Below, in pieces: positions 7,380-14,933 of a stretch of 17,803 nt of DNA. The stretch lies in assembly GCA_015904055.1 (NCBI GenBank), contig JABMDE010000024.1:1-17803 (forward strand), read 5' to 3'. The stretch is from Nitrospira sp. (lineage in GTDB: Bacteria > Nitrospirota > Nitrospiria > Nitrospirales > Nitrospiraceae). Numbering within the stretch: position 1 is the first letter of the stretch; every line of letters begins with the position of its first letter. The notes beneath the pieces were generated by a model. The model saw only the letters and a program-made list of their open reading frames with translations, had not been told where the DNA came from and made no database searches. The position numbers were made by a program, and so were the translations under genes.

Positions 7380-7835
7380 TTATTTGTCTGAACCGGATCC
7401 CTGCGGTGGAGGCTCGTTGATCACACCCCAGAATGTCCCCAGTTCCTTGACTGCCGAGACAAACTGATGGAATTCAACAGGTTTCACCACATACGCATTG
7501 GCCCCCAGCGCGTAACTCTCGCCGAGGTCACGTTCTTCACGAGAAGAGGTAAGCATGACGACAGGGATGGGACGGAGATGCGTATCCGCCTTGATAGTCC
7601 GTAAGACTTCAAGCCCGTTTACTTTGGGCATCTTGATATCCAGGAAGATAACCGCGGGGTTCCCTTTCATCCGGGAAGCAAACAACCCTCGACAATACAG
7701 ATAATCCAACACCTCGGCGCCGTCGTGGCAGAGAACCACTTTGTCGGAAATGTTTTGTTCCTCCATCGCGGCCAGAGCCAGTTCAGCGTCTCGCGGATTA
7801 TCTTCAGCGAGTACGATCGGTTTTGCGCCTGTCAT
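7380..7835 (-). CDS. Rcp1-like single-domain response regulator, left copy
   Basis: 151 residues, receiver domain only. Acidic pocket E11/D12 in LAEDN, phosphoacceptor D66 in [10 protein letters not shown]96/S97 in the VVMLTSS switch region, and K118 in YVVKPV. The [10 protein letters not shown] motif and the length (slightly longer than CheY) fit Rcp1-type regulators that pair with phytochrome-like kinases. It has no DNA-binding output, so it must pass phosphate on or act by protein contact. A strong Shine-Dalgarno, AGGAGG, lies 8 bases before the start. The start overlaps the sensor-kinase stop (ATGA at 7832-7835), implying coupled translation and a kinase-regulator pair. A proline-glycine-rich tail follows the domain. 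Confidence 0.92.
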   Translation of the reverse strand: MTGAKPIVLAEDNPRDAELALAAMEEQNISDKVVLCHDGAEVLDYLYCRGLFASRMKGNPAVIFLDIKMPKVNGLEVLRTIKADTHLRPIPVVMLTSSREERDLGESYALGANAYVVKPVEFHQFVSAVKELGTFWGVINEPPPQGSGSDK

Positions 7836-9328
7836 GATCGAGGCCTCCTGGTTGGGAGCGTCATATAAAAGGTCGCTCCTTTATCCGGCTCGCCCTCTGC
7901 CCAGGTGCGCCCACCATGTCGATGCACGATCCGACGCACGTTGGCGAGGCCGATACCGGTTCCTTCGAATTCATCCATCCGGTGGAGTCGCTGAAACACG
8001 CCGAATAGTTTGCCGGCATACTGCATGTCAAATCCCACTCCGTTGTCACGCACAAAAATGACGACTTCTCCGACATTCGGCCTGTCCATGCCGACTTCAA
8101 TATGTGCGCGCGGCCTGGTGCTTGTGAATTTCACCGCATTCGCGATCAGATTCATAAACACCTGCCGAAGCATGGCCGGATCACCCAGCACTTCCGGGAG
8201 TGTGGCAATTGTCCAAGATATTTCGCGTCCTTGCAAGTCAAGTCGTAAATCGTAAAGGATGGTTCGGATCAGCTGGTTCACATCAACCGTTGTTTGAAGC
8301 ATCTCCTGACGCCCCATCCGGGAAAACACCAGCAGATCGTCGATCAGCTGGCCCATCTGTTTGGCAGAATCGGAGATCGTCTGCAGATACCTGGCGGCCT
8401 TTTCGTTCAACGATTCAGTCACCGCTTTGCGCAACAGCGACGCATACCCATCAATATGGCGAAGCGGGGCGCGCAAGTCGTGAGACACCGAATAGCTGAA
8501 GGATTCGAGCTCCTTGTTCGCGGCCTCGAGAAGTTCGCCACGCCGCTGCAATTCATCGGCGACACGCCGCCGTTCCGTGATGTCATGTCTAATCAAATAG
8601 TAGACGGATGCCAGTAACACGAACTGAAGCAGCGCGCCGATGCTGAGCAGTACAATCGTATTCGTCGTCGTGGCCGCAGATTCCAAGACCCGCCGGCGTA
8701 ATGCCTGTTGTTCATACAATTCCATTTCCGCGACGATCTTGTGGGTCTCACGGATCTCCTGTGTTGCAGCTCCTTCGAGCGCTATTTTCTTGACCGCCTC
8801 GAATCCTTTATTGGCAAGGAGGGTAATTGCATGGGCCTCAGCAGCCAGTTGCCGATCCATCATCCGCTCGAGCAACACGACACGTTCCTGCTGTTCGGGC
8901 ACTCCCTCCGTCAGATGTTCGAGGTATTTGATAAACGTCGGCCTCTGTTTGATAACCGACTGGTAGGACTCGAGATAGAGCTCTTCTCCTGTAACAAGAT
9001 ACCGGCGGTGATTATTCTCTGTTTGGTCCATCGCCATATCAATATTGGTCAATAGCTGCACGAGTTCGTGGCTGCGGGTATCGAGCCCGCTGTTGGCGAT
9101 CACGGTACTGGTGTTGCGATAGGATACGGTACTGATCACGAGAATGCCGGCGAACACGAGACTGAACCCGGCCAAGATCCGCCGTTCGATCGTCAGTGAC
9201 AAAAACCACGTGATCGGAGTACGCCAGAATGACTCGTCGCCGGTAGGCGAGGGGGGAGGGCTGTGGGGCTCAAGTCCCCCCATCGATGCAAGCGAAGTTT
9301 GCGGCTGTTCGTTTGTCGCTGATTCCAT
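7832..9328 (-). CDS. CHASE3-type membrane sensor histidine kinase, left copy
   Basis: 498 residues from ATG 9328. A proline-rich cytoplasmic start (1-35) precedes TM1 (about 53-70). The extracytoplasmic part (71-220) has the helical CHASE3 pattern, including DQTENNHRRYLVTGEELYLE. TM2 (about 221-246) leads through a coiled coil to the H-box SVSHDLRAPLRHI with H283, N-box NLIANAVKF (N397), DNGVG (428-432) and a GTGIGLANV G2 box. The C-terminus (FGVFQRLHRMDEFEG, RTWAEG) resembles kinases of the cyanobacterial phytochrome type, matching the Rcp1-like partner. The signal sensed by CHASE3 is unknown. An alternative longer reading extends to 9382 without support. The HK-RR overlap makes them one translational unit. 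Confidence 0.9.
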   Translation of the reverse strand: MESATNEQPQTSLASMGGLEPHSPPPSPTGDESFWRTPITWFLSLTIERRILAGFSLVFAGILVISTVSYRNTSTVIANSGLDTRSHELVQLLTNIDMAMDQTENNHRRYLVTGEELYLESYQSVIKQRPTFIKYLEHLTEGVPEQQERVVLLERMMDRQLAAEAHAITLLANKGFEAVKKIALEGAATQEIRETHKIVAEMELYEQQALRRRVLESAATTTNTIVLLSIGALLQFVLLASVYYLIRHDITERRRVADELQRRGELLEAANKELESFSYSVSHDLRAPLRHIDGYASLLRKAVTESLNEKAARYLQTISDSAKQMGQLIDDLLVFSRMGRQEMLQTTVDVNQLIRTILYDLRLDLQGREISWTIATLPEVLGDPAMLRQVFMNLIANAVKFTSTRPRAHIEVGMDRPNVGEVVIFVRDNGVGFDMQYAGKLFGVFQRLHRMDEFEGTGIGLANVRRIVHRHGGRTWAEGEPDKGATFYMTLPTRRPRS

Positions 9329-9376
9329 GAACGTAGGCGATCCTGGCAGAATCCGCTGGAAATCATGTGGGTGACC

Positions 9377-9396
9377 GCACACGAGGACTCGTGCGC
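9377..9396 (-). promoter_or_regulatory. Leader hairpin before left sensor kinase
   Basis: On the minus strand the sequence can fold with a 6-bp perfect core (CACGAG against CTCGTG, 2-base gap) extended by further pairs. It sits between the putative -10 element and the ATG at 9328, so it would lie in the 5' leader. In the right copy (13373-13392) the arms have changed, but a 5-bp GCACG/CGTGC stem remains possible. There is no T-run, so a terminator of nuoN is not supported. Confidence 0.3.
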
Positions 9397-9406
9397 TCCA
9401 CAGCCA

Positions 9407-9415
9407 ATTGTAGCA
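9407..9415 (-). promoter_or_regulatory. Putative extended -10 promoter TGCTACAAT, left module
   Basis: Minus-strand TG-N-TACAAT matches an extended sigma-70 -10 element. The -35 region (TTTCGC, 16-base spacing) is weak, as is usual for extended -10 promoters. Transcription would start near 9400, about 70 bases before the kinase ATG. The element is unchanged in the right copy. Confidence 0.4.
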
Positions 9416-9443
9416 GAACTCACGAACGGCGAAACCAGGAAAG

Positions 9444-9860
9444 CTATCCGCCGAATGACGGAAGAGACGGGGTGGCGATGGCTGAAGGAGCGGGAAGATT
9501 CGAGAACATCAGCGTCGCGCCGACAACCCAATCGATAAACGGCTGTGGATAAATGCCAATGACTAACGTTCCTGCCAGACCGACATAGACGACAGCCTTC
9601 ATCGGACCAGAAATGGTGACAGGGGTGAGGGATTGGTTGGCTCATTGATATACATTTTCTTTACAACGATCATGTAATAGTACATCGAAATCACAATGTT
9701 GATCAGTCCAACCGTGATCAGTGTATACAGCCCTTCTTTAATCGCCGCGATAAAAATGTACAGTTTGCCGATAAACCCCGCCAGCGGGGGCACACCGGCC
9801 AGAGACAGGAGAAACACCAGCATCGAAAAGGCCAGGAATGGAGAGCGGCGGCCCAAACCA
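9444..9860 (-). pseudogene. nuoN: Truncated, frameshifted 3' fragment of nuoN
   Basis: Matches intact nuoN from the last base of codon 360 to the stop codon (13440-13854). It lacks the first 360 codons, because this is where the tandem duplication broke in. A net 2-base insertion at about 9621-9627 (after the NEPTNPSP codons) shifts the frame, so the longest remaining nuoN-frame reading starts at a TTG (9856) and ends at 9599. It would contain three or so membrane helices but no N-terminal half and no E141, K219 or K249 equivalents, so no NuoN function is expected. Confidence 0.9.
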
Positions 9861-11732
9861 GGCTAATTCCGTCCCGTTCATTCCCGGCATAACCACATCT
9901 GTGAGCAGAAGCTGGAGCCGGCCTATCTGCTGCGTACCGACAAGACAGGCCTCCAAGCCATGTTTGGCCTCGAAGACCCGATACCCAAGCTTGCGAAGTT
10001 CATCTCGAATCAGCCCCCGGACGCCCGCATCATCCTCGACCAGCAAAATGGTCTCATGACCGCTCATGGACGACGGCGCTGCCTCCTGGCCAGCTGCTCG
10101 TTCGGGCTCTTCGATAATCCTCGGAAGGTAAATATCAAAGCGAGTGCCTCGCCCAATCGCGCTGGACACATCCAATCCGCCCCCGCTTTGTGTGACGATA
10201 CCGAACACGGTTGAGAGCCCGAGACCAGTACCCTTTCCTTCATCTTTTGTTGTGAAGAAGGGCTCAAACATGTGGGCTTGGACATCCGGCGAAATCCCGC
10301 AGCCGGTGTCGGACACTGAGAGCTTCACGTAGGCACCGGGAAGCAAGGGGCTCAGGTGGTACACCGGTGTCCGGTCGATCTCGACTGAAGCGGTTTCGAT
10401 GATCAGCGTTCCGCCCTTGGGCATAGCATCACGAGCATTGACCACGAGATTCATGACGATCTGTTCGAGCTGCGCGGGGTCTGTCTTCACTCGAAGAGGC
10501 TCTCGGCTTGCGCGCAAGACCAATTCTATATCTTCCCCGATTAAACGTCGAAGCATCGTCTCAAAGTTGCCGATGACCGGATTCAGATCGAGCACCTTCG
10601 GCTCAGCCGGCTGCTTTCTACTAAATGTCAGTAATTGCTTGATCAGTGCCGCTGCGCGATCGCCGGCCTTGCGCATCTCTTCGATTTTGCCCCTCTCAGG
10701 ATGCTCCGACGGCAAGTCATTGAGCAAGACTTGGCTGTGGCCCATGATAACGGTCAGGATGTTATTAAAATCGTGTGCCAGTCCTCCGGCCAATCGACCG
10801 ACAGCCTCCAGCTTTTGCGTCTGGCGAAGCTGCTGCTCACTCTGGCGCAACGCGTCCTCAGCCCGTTTCCGCTCCACCCGATCGTGCCGTTCACGAAGCG
10901 CCCGCTGAATCGATGGAACCAGCCGGCCAAGCCGCTGTTTCAAAATATAATCCGTGGCTCCGTGATGCATGGTATCGATGGCAAGTTCCTCGCCGAGCGT
11001 CCCGGAAACGTAAATGAACGGGATCTCAGGAGCTAGCTTGCGCGCAAGCTCAAGCGCAGCAGCGCCATCGAATCCAGGAAGAGAATAATCGGCCAAAATC
11101 AGATCGATCAGGCCTTCTTTAAGGACCGCGACAAATGCCGCACGACTGTCCACACGGATCGGGGCACAAGGAATTCCCCCGTCTGCCAACATCGTGGCAA
11201 TGAGATCGGCATCCGTCTGGTTATCCTCCAGTTGGAGAACTCGCAAGGGAGTGGTCATTAACGCTCCATTCTGAGTTACTTGCCTGAACCGGATCCCTGC
11301 GGTGGAGGCTCGGTTGATCACACCCCAGAATGTGCCCAGTTCCTTGACGGCCGAGACAAACTGATGGAATTCAACAGGCTTCACCACATACGCATTGGCC
11401 CCCAGCGCGTAGCTCTCACCGAGGTCCCGTTCTTCACGGGAAGAGGTGAGCATGACGACAGGAATGGGACGGAGATGCGTGTCCGCCTTGATGGTCCGCA
11501 AGACCTCGTGCCCGTTTACTTTAGGCATCTTGATGTCCAGGAAGATAACGGCAGGGTTTCCTTTCATCCGGGATGCAAACGGCCCGCGACAATACAGATA
11601 ATCCAACACCTCGGCGCCGTCGTGGCAGAGCACCACTTTGTCGGAAATGTTCTGTTCCTCCATCGCAGCCAGAGCCAGTTCGGCATCTCGCGGATTATCT
11701 TCAGCGAGTACGATCGGTTTTGCGCCTGTCAT
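9738..11732 (-). CDS. Chimeric response regulator-hybrid kinase fusion with broken terminal receiver, right copy
   Basis: 664 residues in one frame. Residues 1-140 equal the Rcp1-like regulator (D66, K118). One extra G in the plus-strand run near 11312 removes its stop and joins it through an 18-residue out-of-frame linker to the hybrid kinase (M159 onward). That part keeps D215, H320 and complete N, G1 and G2 boxes. The final receiver keeps the phosphoacceptor D612 but stops at A624, exactly at the duplication junction. Forty residues read from nuoN sequence in a foreign frame follow, so the switch Ser/Thr and the lysine are missing. The hybrid's own ATG (11258) and GGAG site are intact, so a separate truncated kinase could also be made. 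The start overlaps the HK stop (ATGA). If the insertion is a sequencing error, these are two genes. Confidence 0.8.
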   Translation of the reverse strand: MTGAKPIVLAEDNPRDAELALAAMEEQNISDKVVLCHDGAEVLDYLYCRGPFASRMKGNPAVIFLDIKMPKVNGHEVLRTIKADTHLRPIPVVMLTSSREERDLGESYALGANAYVVKPVEFHQFVSAVKELGTFWGVINRASTAGIRFRQVTQNGALMTTPLRVLQLEDNQTDADLIATMLADGGIPCAPIRVDSRAAFVAVLKEGLIDLILADYSLPGFDGAAALELARKLAPEIPFIYVSGTLGEELAIDTMHHGATDYILKQRLGRLVPSIQRALRERHDRVERKRAEDALRQSEQQLRQTQKLEAVGRLAGGLAHDFNNILTVIMGHSQVLLNDLPSEHPERGKIEEMRKAGDRAAALIKQLLTFSRKQPAEPKVLDLNPVIGNFETMLRRLIGEDIELVLRASREPLRVKTDPAQLEQIVMNLVVNARDAMPKGGTLIIETASVEIDRTPVYHLSPLLPGAYVKLSVSDTGCGISPDVQAHMFEPFFTTKDEGKGTGLGLSTVFGIVTQSGGGLDVSSAIGRGTRFDIYLPRIIEEPERAAGQEAAPSSMSGHETILLVEDDAGVRGLIRDELRKLGYRVFEAKHGLEACLVGTQQIGRLQLLLTDVVMPGMNGTELAWFGPPLSIPGLFDAGVSPVSGRCAPAGGVYRQTVHFYRGD

Positions 11733-13324
11733 GATCGAGGCCTCCTGGTTGGGAGCGTCATGTAAAAGGCCGCTCCTTTATCCGGCTCACCTTCCGCCCA
11801 GGTACGTCCGCCATGCCGATGCACAATGCGACGCACGTTGGCGAGGCCGATACCGGTTCCTTCAAATTCATCCATCCGGTGGAGTCGTTGAAACACGCCG
11901 AATAGTTTGCCGGCATACTGCATGTCAAATCCCACTCCGTTGTCACGCACAAAAATGACGACTTCACCGGTATTCGGCCTGTTCATGCCGACCTCAATGT
12001 GTGCGCGCGGCCTGGTGCTTGTGAATTTCACCGCATTAGCGATCAGATTCATAAACACTTGCCGGAGCATGGCCGGATCACCCGGCACGTCTGGGAGTGT
12101 GGCAATTGTCCAAGATATCTCGCGTCCTTGCAAGTCAAGTCGTAAATCGTAAAGGATGGTTCGGATGAGCTGGTTCAGATCAACGGTCGTATGGAGCATT
12201 TCCTGACGGCCCATCCGCGTAAATACCAGCAGATCGTCGATCAGTTGGCCCATTTGTTTGGCAGAGTCAAAGATCGTCTGCAAATACCTGGCGGCCTTTT
12301 CGTTCAATGATTCAGTGACCGCTTTGCGCAACAGTGACGCATACCCATCGATATGGCGAAGCGGAGCGCGCAAGTCATGCGATACCGAATAGCTGAAGGA
12401 TTCCAGCTCCTTGTTCGCGGCCTCGAGAAGTTCGCCGCGCCGCTGCAGTTCGCTGGCGACACGCCGCCGTTCCGTGATGTCATGCCTAATCAAATAGTAG
12501 ACGGACGCCAGCAGCACGAACTGAAGCAACGCGCCGAGGCTGAGCAGCACGACCGTATTCGTCGTCGTGGCCGCAGACTCCAAGACCCGCCGGCGCAGTG
12601 CCTGCTGTTCATACAATTCCATTTCAGCAATGACCTTGTGGATCTCACTGATCTCCCGTGTTGCGGCTCCTTCGAGCGCTATTTTCTTGACCGCCCCGAA
12701 TCCTCTATTGGTAAGGACGGTACTCGCATGAGCCTCAGCAGCCAGTTGCCGATCCATCATTCGTTCGAGCAACACGACGCGTTCCTGCTGTTCAGGCACT
12801 CCCTCCGTCAGATGTTCGAGGTATTTGATAAACGTCGGCTTCTGTTTGATAACCGACTGGTAGGACTCGAGATAAAGCTCTTCTCCTGTCACAAGATACC
12901 GGCGATGATTATTCTCGGTTTGGTCCATCGCCACATCGATATTCGTCAATAGCTGCATGAGTTCGTGGCTGCGGGTATCGAGCCCGCTGTTGGCGATTAC
13001 CGTGCTGGTGTTGCGATAGGACACGGTACTGATCACGAGAATGCCGGCAAACACAAGGCTGAACCCGGCCAAGATCCGCCGTTCAATCGTGAGTGAGAGA
13101 AACCAGATCATCGAGGCACGCCAGAATGACTCGCCACCGGCAGGCGGGGTAGTCGCGCTGTGAGCGGCCAAGATCCGCCGTTCAATCGTGAGTGAGAGAA
13201 ACCAGATCATCGAGGCACGCCAGAATGACTCGCCACCGGCAGGCGGGGTAGTCGCGCTGTGAGGCTCAAGTCCCCCAGCCGGCGCGAGCTGAATTTTCGG
13301 CTGTTCGTTTGTCGCTGATTCCAT
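11729..13324 (-). CDS. CHASE3-type membrane sensor histidine kinase, right copy with duplicated 33-residue segment
   Basis: 531 residues from ATG 13324, exactly 33 longer than the left copy. Domains match: proline-rich start, TM1, CHASE3-like extracytoplasmic region with DQTENNHRRYLVTGEELYLE, TM2, H-box SVSHDLRAPLRHI (H316), N-box, DNGVG and GTGIGLANV. The extra 33 residues arise from a 99-bp tandem repeat just before TM1, so the segment HSATTPPAGGESFWRAS through SLTIERRILA occurs twice. The repeated stretch has a short hydrophobic run (MIWFLSLT), perhaps too short to add a helix, but it displaces the N-terminus from TM1. Catalytic motifs are intact, so kinase activity is likely. A TTG at 13336 is an alternative start not conserved in the left copy. 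It lies 115 bases after nuoN. Confidence 0.9.
   Translation of the reverse strand: MESATNEQPKIQLAPAGGLEPHSATTPPAGGESFWRASMIWFLSLTIERRILAAHSATTPPAGGESFWRASMIWFLSLTIERRILAGFSLVFAGILVISTVSYRNTSTVIANSGLDTRSHELMQLLTNIDVAMDQTENNHRRYLVTGEELYLESYQSVIKQKPTFIKYLEHLTEGVPEQQERVVLLERMMDRQLAAEAHASTVLTNRGFGAVKKIALEGAATREISEIHKVIAEMELYEQQALRRRVLESAATTTNTVVLLSLGALLQFVLLASVYYLIRHDITERRRVASELQRRGELLEAANKELESFSYSVSHDLRAPLRHIDGYASLLRKAVTESLNEKAARYLQTIFDSAKQMGQLIDDLLVFTRMGRQEMLHTTVDLNQLIRTILYDLRLDLQGREISWTIATLPDVPGDPAMLRQVFMNLIANAVKFTSTRPRAHIEVGMNRPNTGEVVIFVRDNGVGFDMQYAGKLFGVFQRLHRMDEFEGTGIGLANVRRIVHRHGGRTWAEGEPDKGAAFYMTLPTRRPRS
13066..13164. repeat. 99-bp exact tandem repeat, unit 1
   Basis: Identical by eye to 13165-13263, directly abutting, within the right sensor kinase. 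99 is divisible by three, so the frame is kept. The left kinase has one unit only. Confidence 0.93.
13165..13263. repeat. 99-bp exact tandem repeat, unit 2
   Basis: Second unit, ending with GAG at 13263 before GCTCAAG. Since the units are identical while the 3.9-kb copies differ by several percent, this event is younger. Confidence 0.93.
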
Positions 13325-13402
13325 GAACGTAGGCAATCCCGGCGGAATCCGCTGGAAAATATGTGGGTGACCGCACGCTAGAACTCGTGCGCTCCACAGC
13401 CA

Positions 13403-13411
13403 ATTGTAGCA
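13403..13411 (-). promoter_or_regulatory. Putative extended -10 promoter TGCTACAAT, right module
   Basis: Same minus-strand TGCTACAAT as at 9407-9415, between nuoN (stop at 13440) and the right kinase (ATG 13324). Conservation across the diverged copies supports function modestly. It would allow the sensor module to be expressed apart from the nuo operon. Confidence 0.4.
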
Positions 13412-13439
13412 GAACTTACGACCGGCGAAACCAGGAAAA

Positions 13440-14933
13440 CTATCCGCCGAAGGGCGGGAGAGACGGGGTGACGATGGCTGAAGGAGCGGGAAGGTTCGAA
13501 AACATCAGCGTCGCGCCGACAACCCAATCAATGAACGGCTGAGGATAAATGCCAATGACTAACGTTCCTGCCAAACCGACATAGACGACGGCCTTCATCG
13601 GACCAGAAATGGTGACTGGCGAGGGATTAGTCGGCTCATTGATATACATCTTCTTTACGACGATCATGTAGTAGTACATCGAAATCACGATGTTGATCAG
13701 TCCAACCGTGATCAGTGTATACAGCCCTTCCTTAATCGCCGCGATGAAAATGTAGAGTTTGCCGATAAATCCCGCCAGCGGCGGCACACCAGCTAGAGAC
13801 AGGAGAAACACCAGCATCGAAAAGGCCAGGAACGGAGAGCGGCGACCCAAACCATTATAGTCGTCGATGTCATCACTCCCGATCGCGTGGCTGACGGCGA
13901 TGACAACGGCAAAGGCGCCGAGATTCGCAAAGAGATAAGCCAAGAGGTAAAACAAAATGGCATCATTCCCCATTTTCGTCCCGGCCGCCAAGCCGATCAA
14001 GACGTTCCCGACCTGGGCGATACCGGAATAGGCCAGAAGACGCTTGATGTTCCGCTGAGCAATCGCCACGATGTTGGCATAGGTCATCGACAAAATAGAG
14101 ACCGCCACCAATAGAATGACCCACATCGGCTTGAAGGAGGCCAACGCCACGAAGAAGATACGGAGGAGGATGGCGAACGCAGCGCCCTTCGGAGCGATCG
14201 ACAAGTACGCCGTCACAGGCGTCGGCGCGCCATGATACGTATCAGGAATCCACGAATGAAAAGGAACGGCTCCGATTTTGAACCCCAGCGCGGCGAAGAT
14301 CAGCAAGAAGCCGATGATGGCCCCCGGGGTCGCGGCGAGATTCATCTCCGAAAACACCAGTTTCCCCGTCTCCCCGTACACGAGACTGATCCCGTAGGCG
14401 AGCAGTCCTGCAGCGAACACGCCCAGGATGAAGAACTTGAGTCCGGCCTCATTCGAGGCCAAATCCTCACGAAGATAGCCCACCAGAATGTAGAACCCGA
14501 GGGTCGAAAACTCCAGGCTCACGAAAAGAGACAGCAGATCGTTAGCCGAAGACATGAACATCATGCCGAGAGCCGACATGACGACCAGCACGTAATACTC
14601 TCCCCGAAAGAATCTAAACCGCTCGACGTACTGAATCGACGCAAGAATGACGAGAGCCGTCGAACCGACGATAAATATCTTGAAAAAGATGGCCATACGG
14701 TCCAGCACGAACATGTTGCCGAACAGGGCGCCCGACACATGAGTCACATCAAACCACACCAAACAGCCCAGAGTGGCCAGGAGGCCGGTAATGCTGAGAA
14801 TCGCCAATTGTTCCTTGGGCAAGCGTGGAAAGGCAAAATCGACAATCACGATCACACAGAGCCAGCAGGTCAGCACAATCTCCGGCAGCAGCAACAGAAG
14901 ATCCGCGAAGGACAAGGTCAGCGTGAAAGTCAT
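13440..14933 (-). CDS. nuoN: NADH-quinone oxidoreductase subunit N
   Basis: 497 residues, full length for NuoN, an antiporter-like proton-pumping subunit of the complex I membrane arm. Roughly 14 membrane helices are visible. Key ionisable residues align with E. coli NuoN: E141 in FVSLEFSTLGFYIL, K219 in GFKIGAVPFHSWIPD, K249 in SIAPKGAAFA and K392 in [10 protein letters not shown] good Shine-Dalgarno, GAGGAG, precedes the ATG, and the start overlaps the nuoM stop by ATGA (14930-14933), so translation is coupled. The C-terminus ends in a proline-glycine tail. A broken copy of its last 137 codons lies at 9444-9860. Confidence 0.95.
   Translation of the reverse strand: MTFTLTLSFADLLLLLPEIVLTCWLCVIVIVDFAFPRLPKEQLAILSITGLLATLGCLVWFDVTHVSGALFGNMFVLDRMAIFFKIFIVGSTALVILASIQYVERFRFFRGEYYVLVVMSALGMMFMSSANDLLSLFVSLEFSTLGFYILVGYLREDLASNEAGLKFFILGVFAAGLLAYGISLVYGETGKLVFSEMNLAATPGAIIGFLLIFAALGFKIGAVPFHSWIPDTYHGAPTPVTAYLSIAPKGAAFAILLRIFFVALASFKPMWVILLVAVSILSMTYANIVAIAQRNIKRLLAYSGIAQVGNVLIGLAAGTKMGNDAILFYLLAYLFANLGAFAVVIAVSHAIGSDDIDDYNGLGRRSPFLAFSMLVFLLSLAGVPPLAGFIGKLYIFIAAIKEGLYTLITVGLINIVISMYYYMIVVKKMYINEPTNPSPVTISGPMKAVVYVGLAGTLVIGIYPQPFIDWVVGATLMFSNLPAPSAIVTPSLPPFGG

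Larger units (their letters stand above)
5965..9860. repeat. Left copy of a 3.9-kb tandem duplication
   Basis: 3,896 bases that align with 9861-13854. Left limit: GGCTAATTCC at 5965 matches 9861, and the sequences differ on the outer side. Right limit: the nuoN fragment stops matching intact nuoN after 9860 (13854). In 6001-6240 against 9897-10136 I count 13 mismatches and no gaps, so the copies differ by roughly 5 percent there. This copy contains most of the hybrid kinase, the response regulator, the sensor kinase and a nuoN 3' fragment. The direct junction between copies is 9860/9861, with no obvious shared bases at the breakpoint. Confidence 0.93.
9861..13854. repeat. Right copy of the 3.9-kb tandem duplication
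   Basis: 3,994 bases. The 98-base excess over the left copy is explained by the 99-bp internal repeat in the kinase gene, plus one base near 11312, minus the two bases inserted in the left nuoN fragment. The right limit falls inside intact nuoN after base 13854; the left limit falls inside the terminal receiver of the hybrid kinase. Confidence 0.93.

Noticed and set aside
6739..7467. 242-residue plus-strand open frame across the hybrid kinase (and its equivalent near 10635-11036)
   Set aside because: Antisense to well-supported kinase sequence, no family resemblance; its presence in both copies follows from the duplication.
9377..9396. Intrinsic terminator of the nuo operon
   Set aside because: The stem lacks a downstream T-tract and sits after a likely promoter element, so a leader hairpin fits better.
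9599..9856. Small independent NuoN-like gene
   Set aside because: It starts at a TTG without a ribosome site and is exactly the duplicated 3' part of nuoN up to a frameshift; better called a pseudogene.
7832..13336. Mobile element explaining the repeat
   Set aside because: No transposase, terminal inverted repeats or target-site duplication seen; the breakpoints fit simple tandem duplication.
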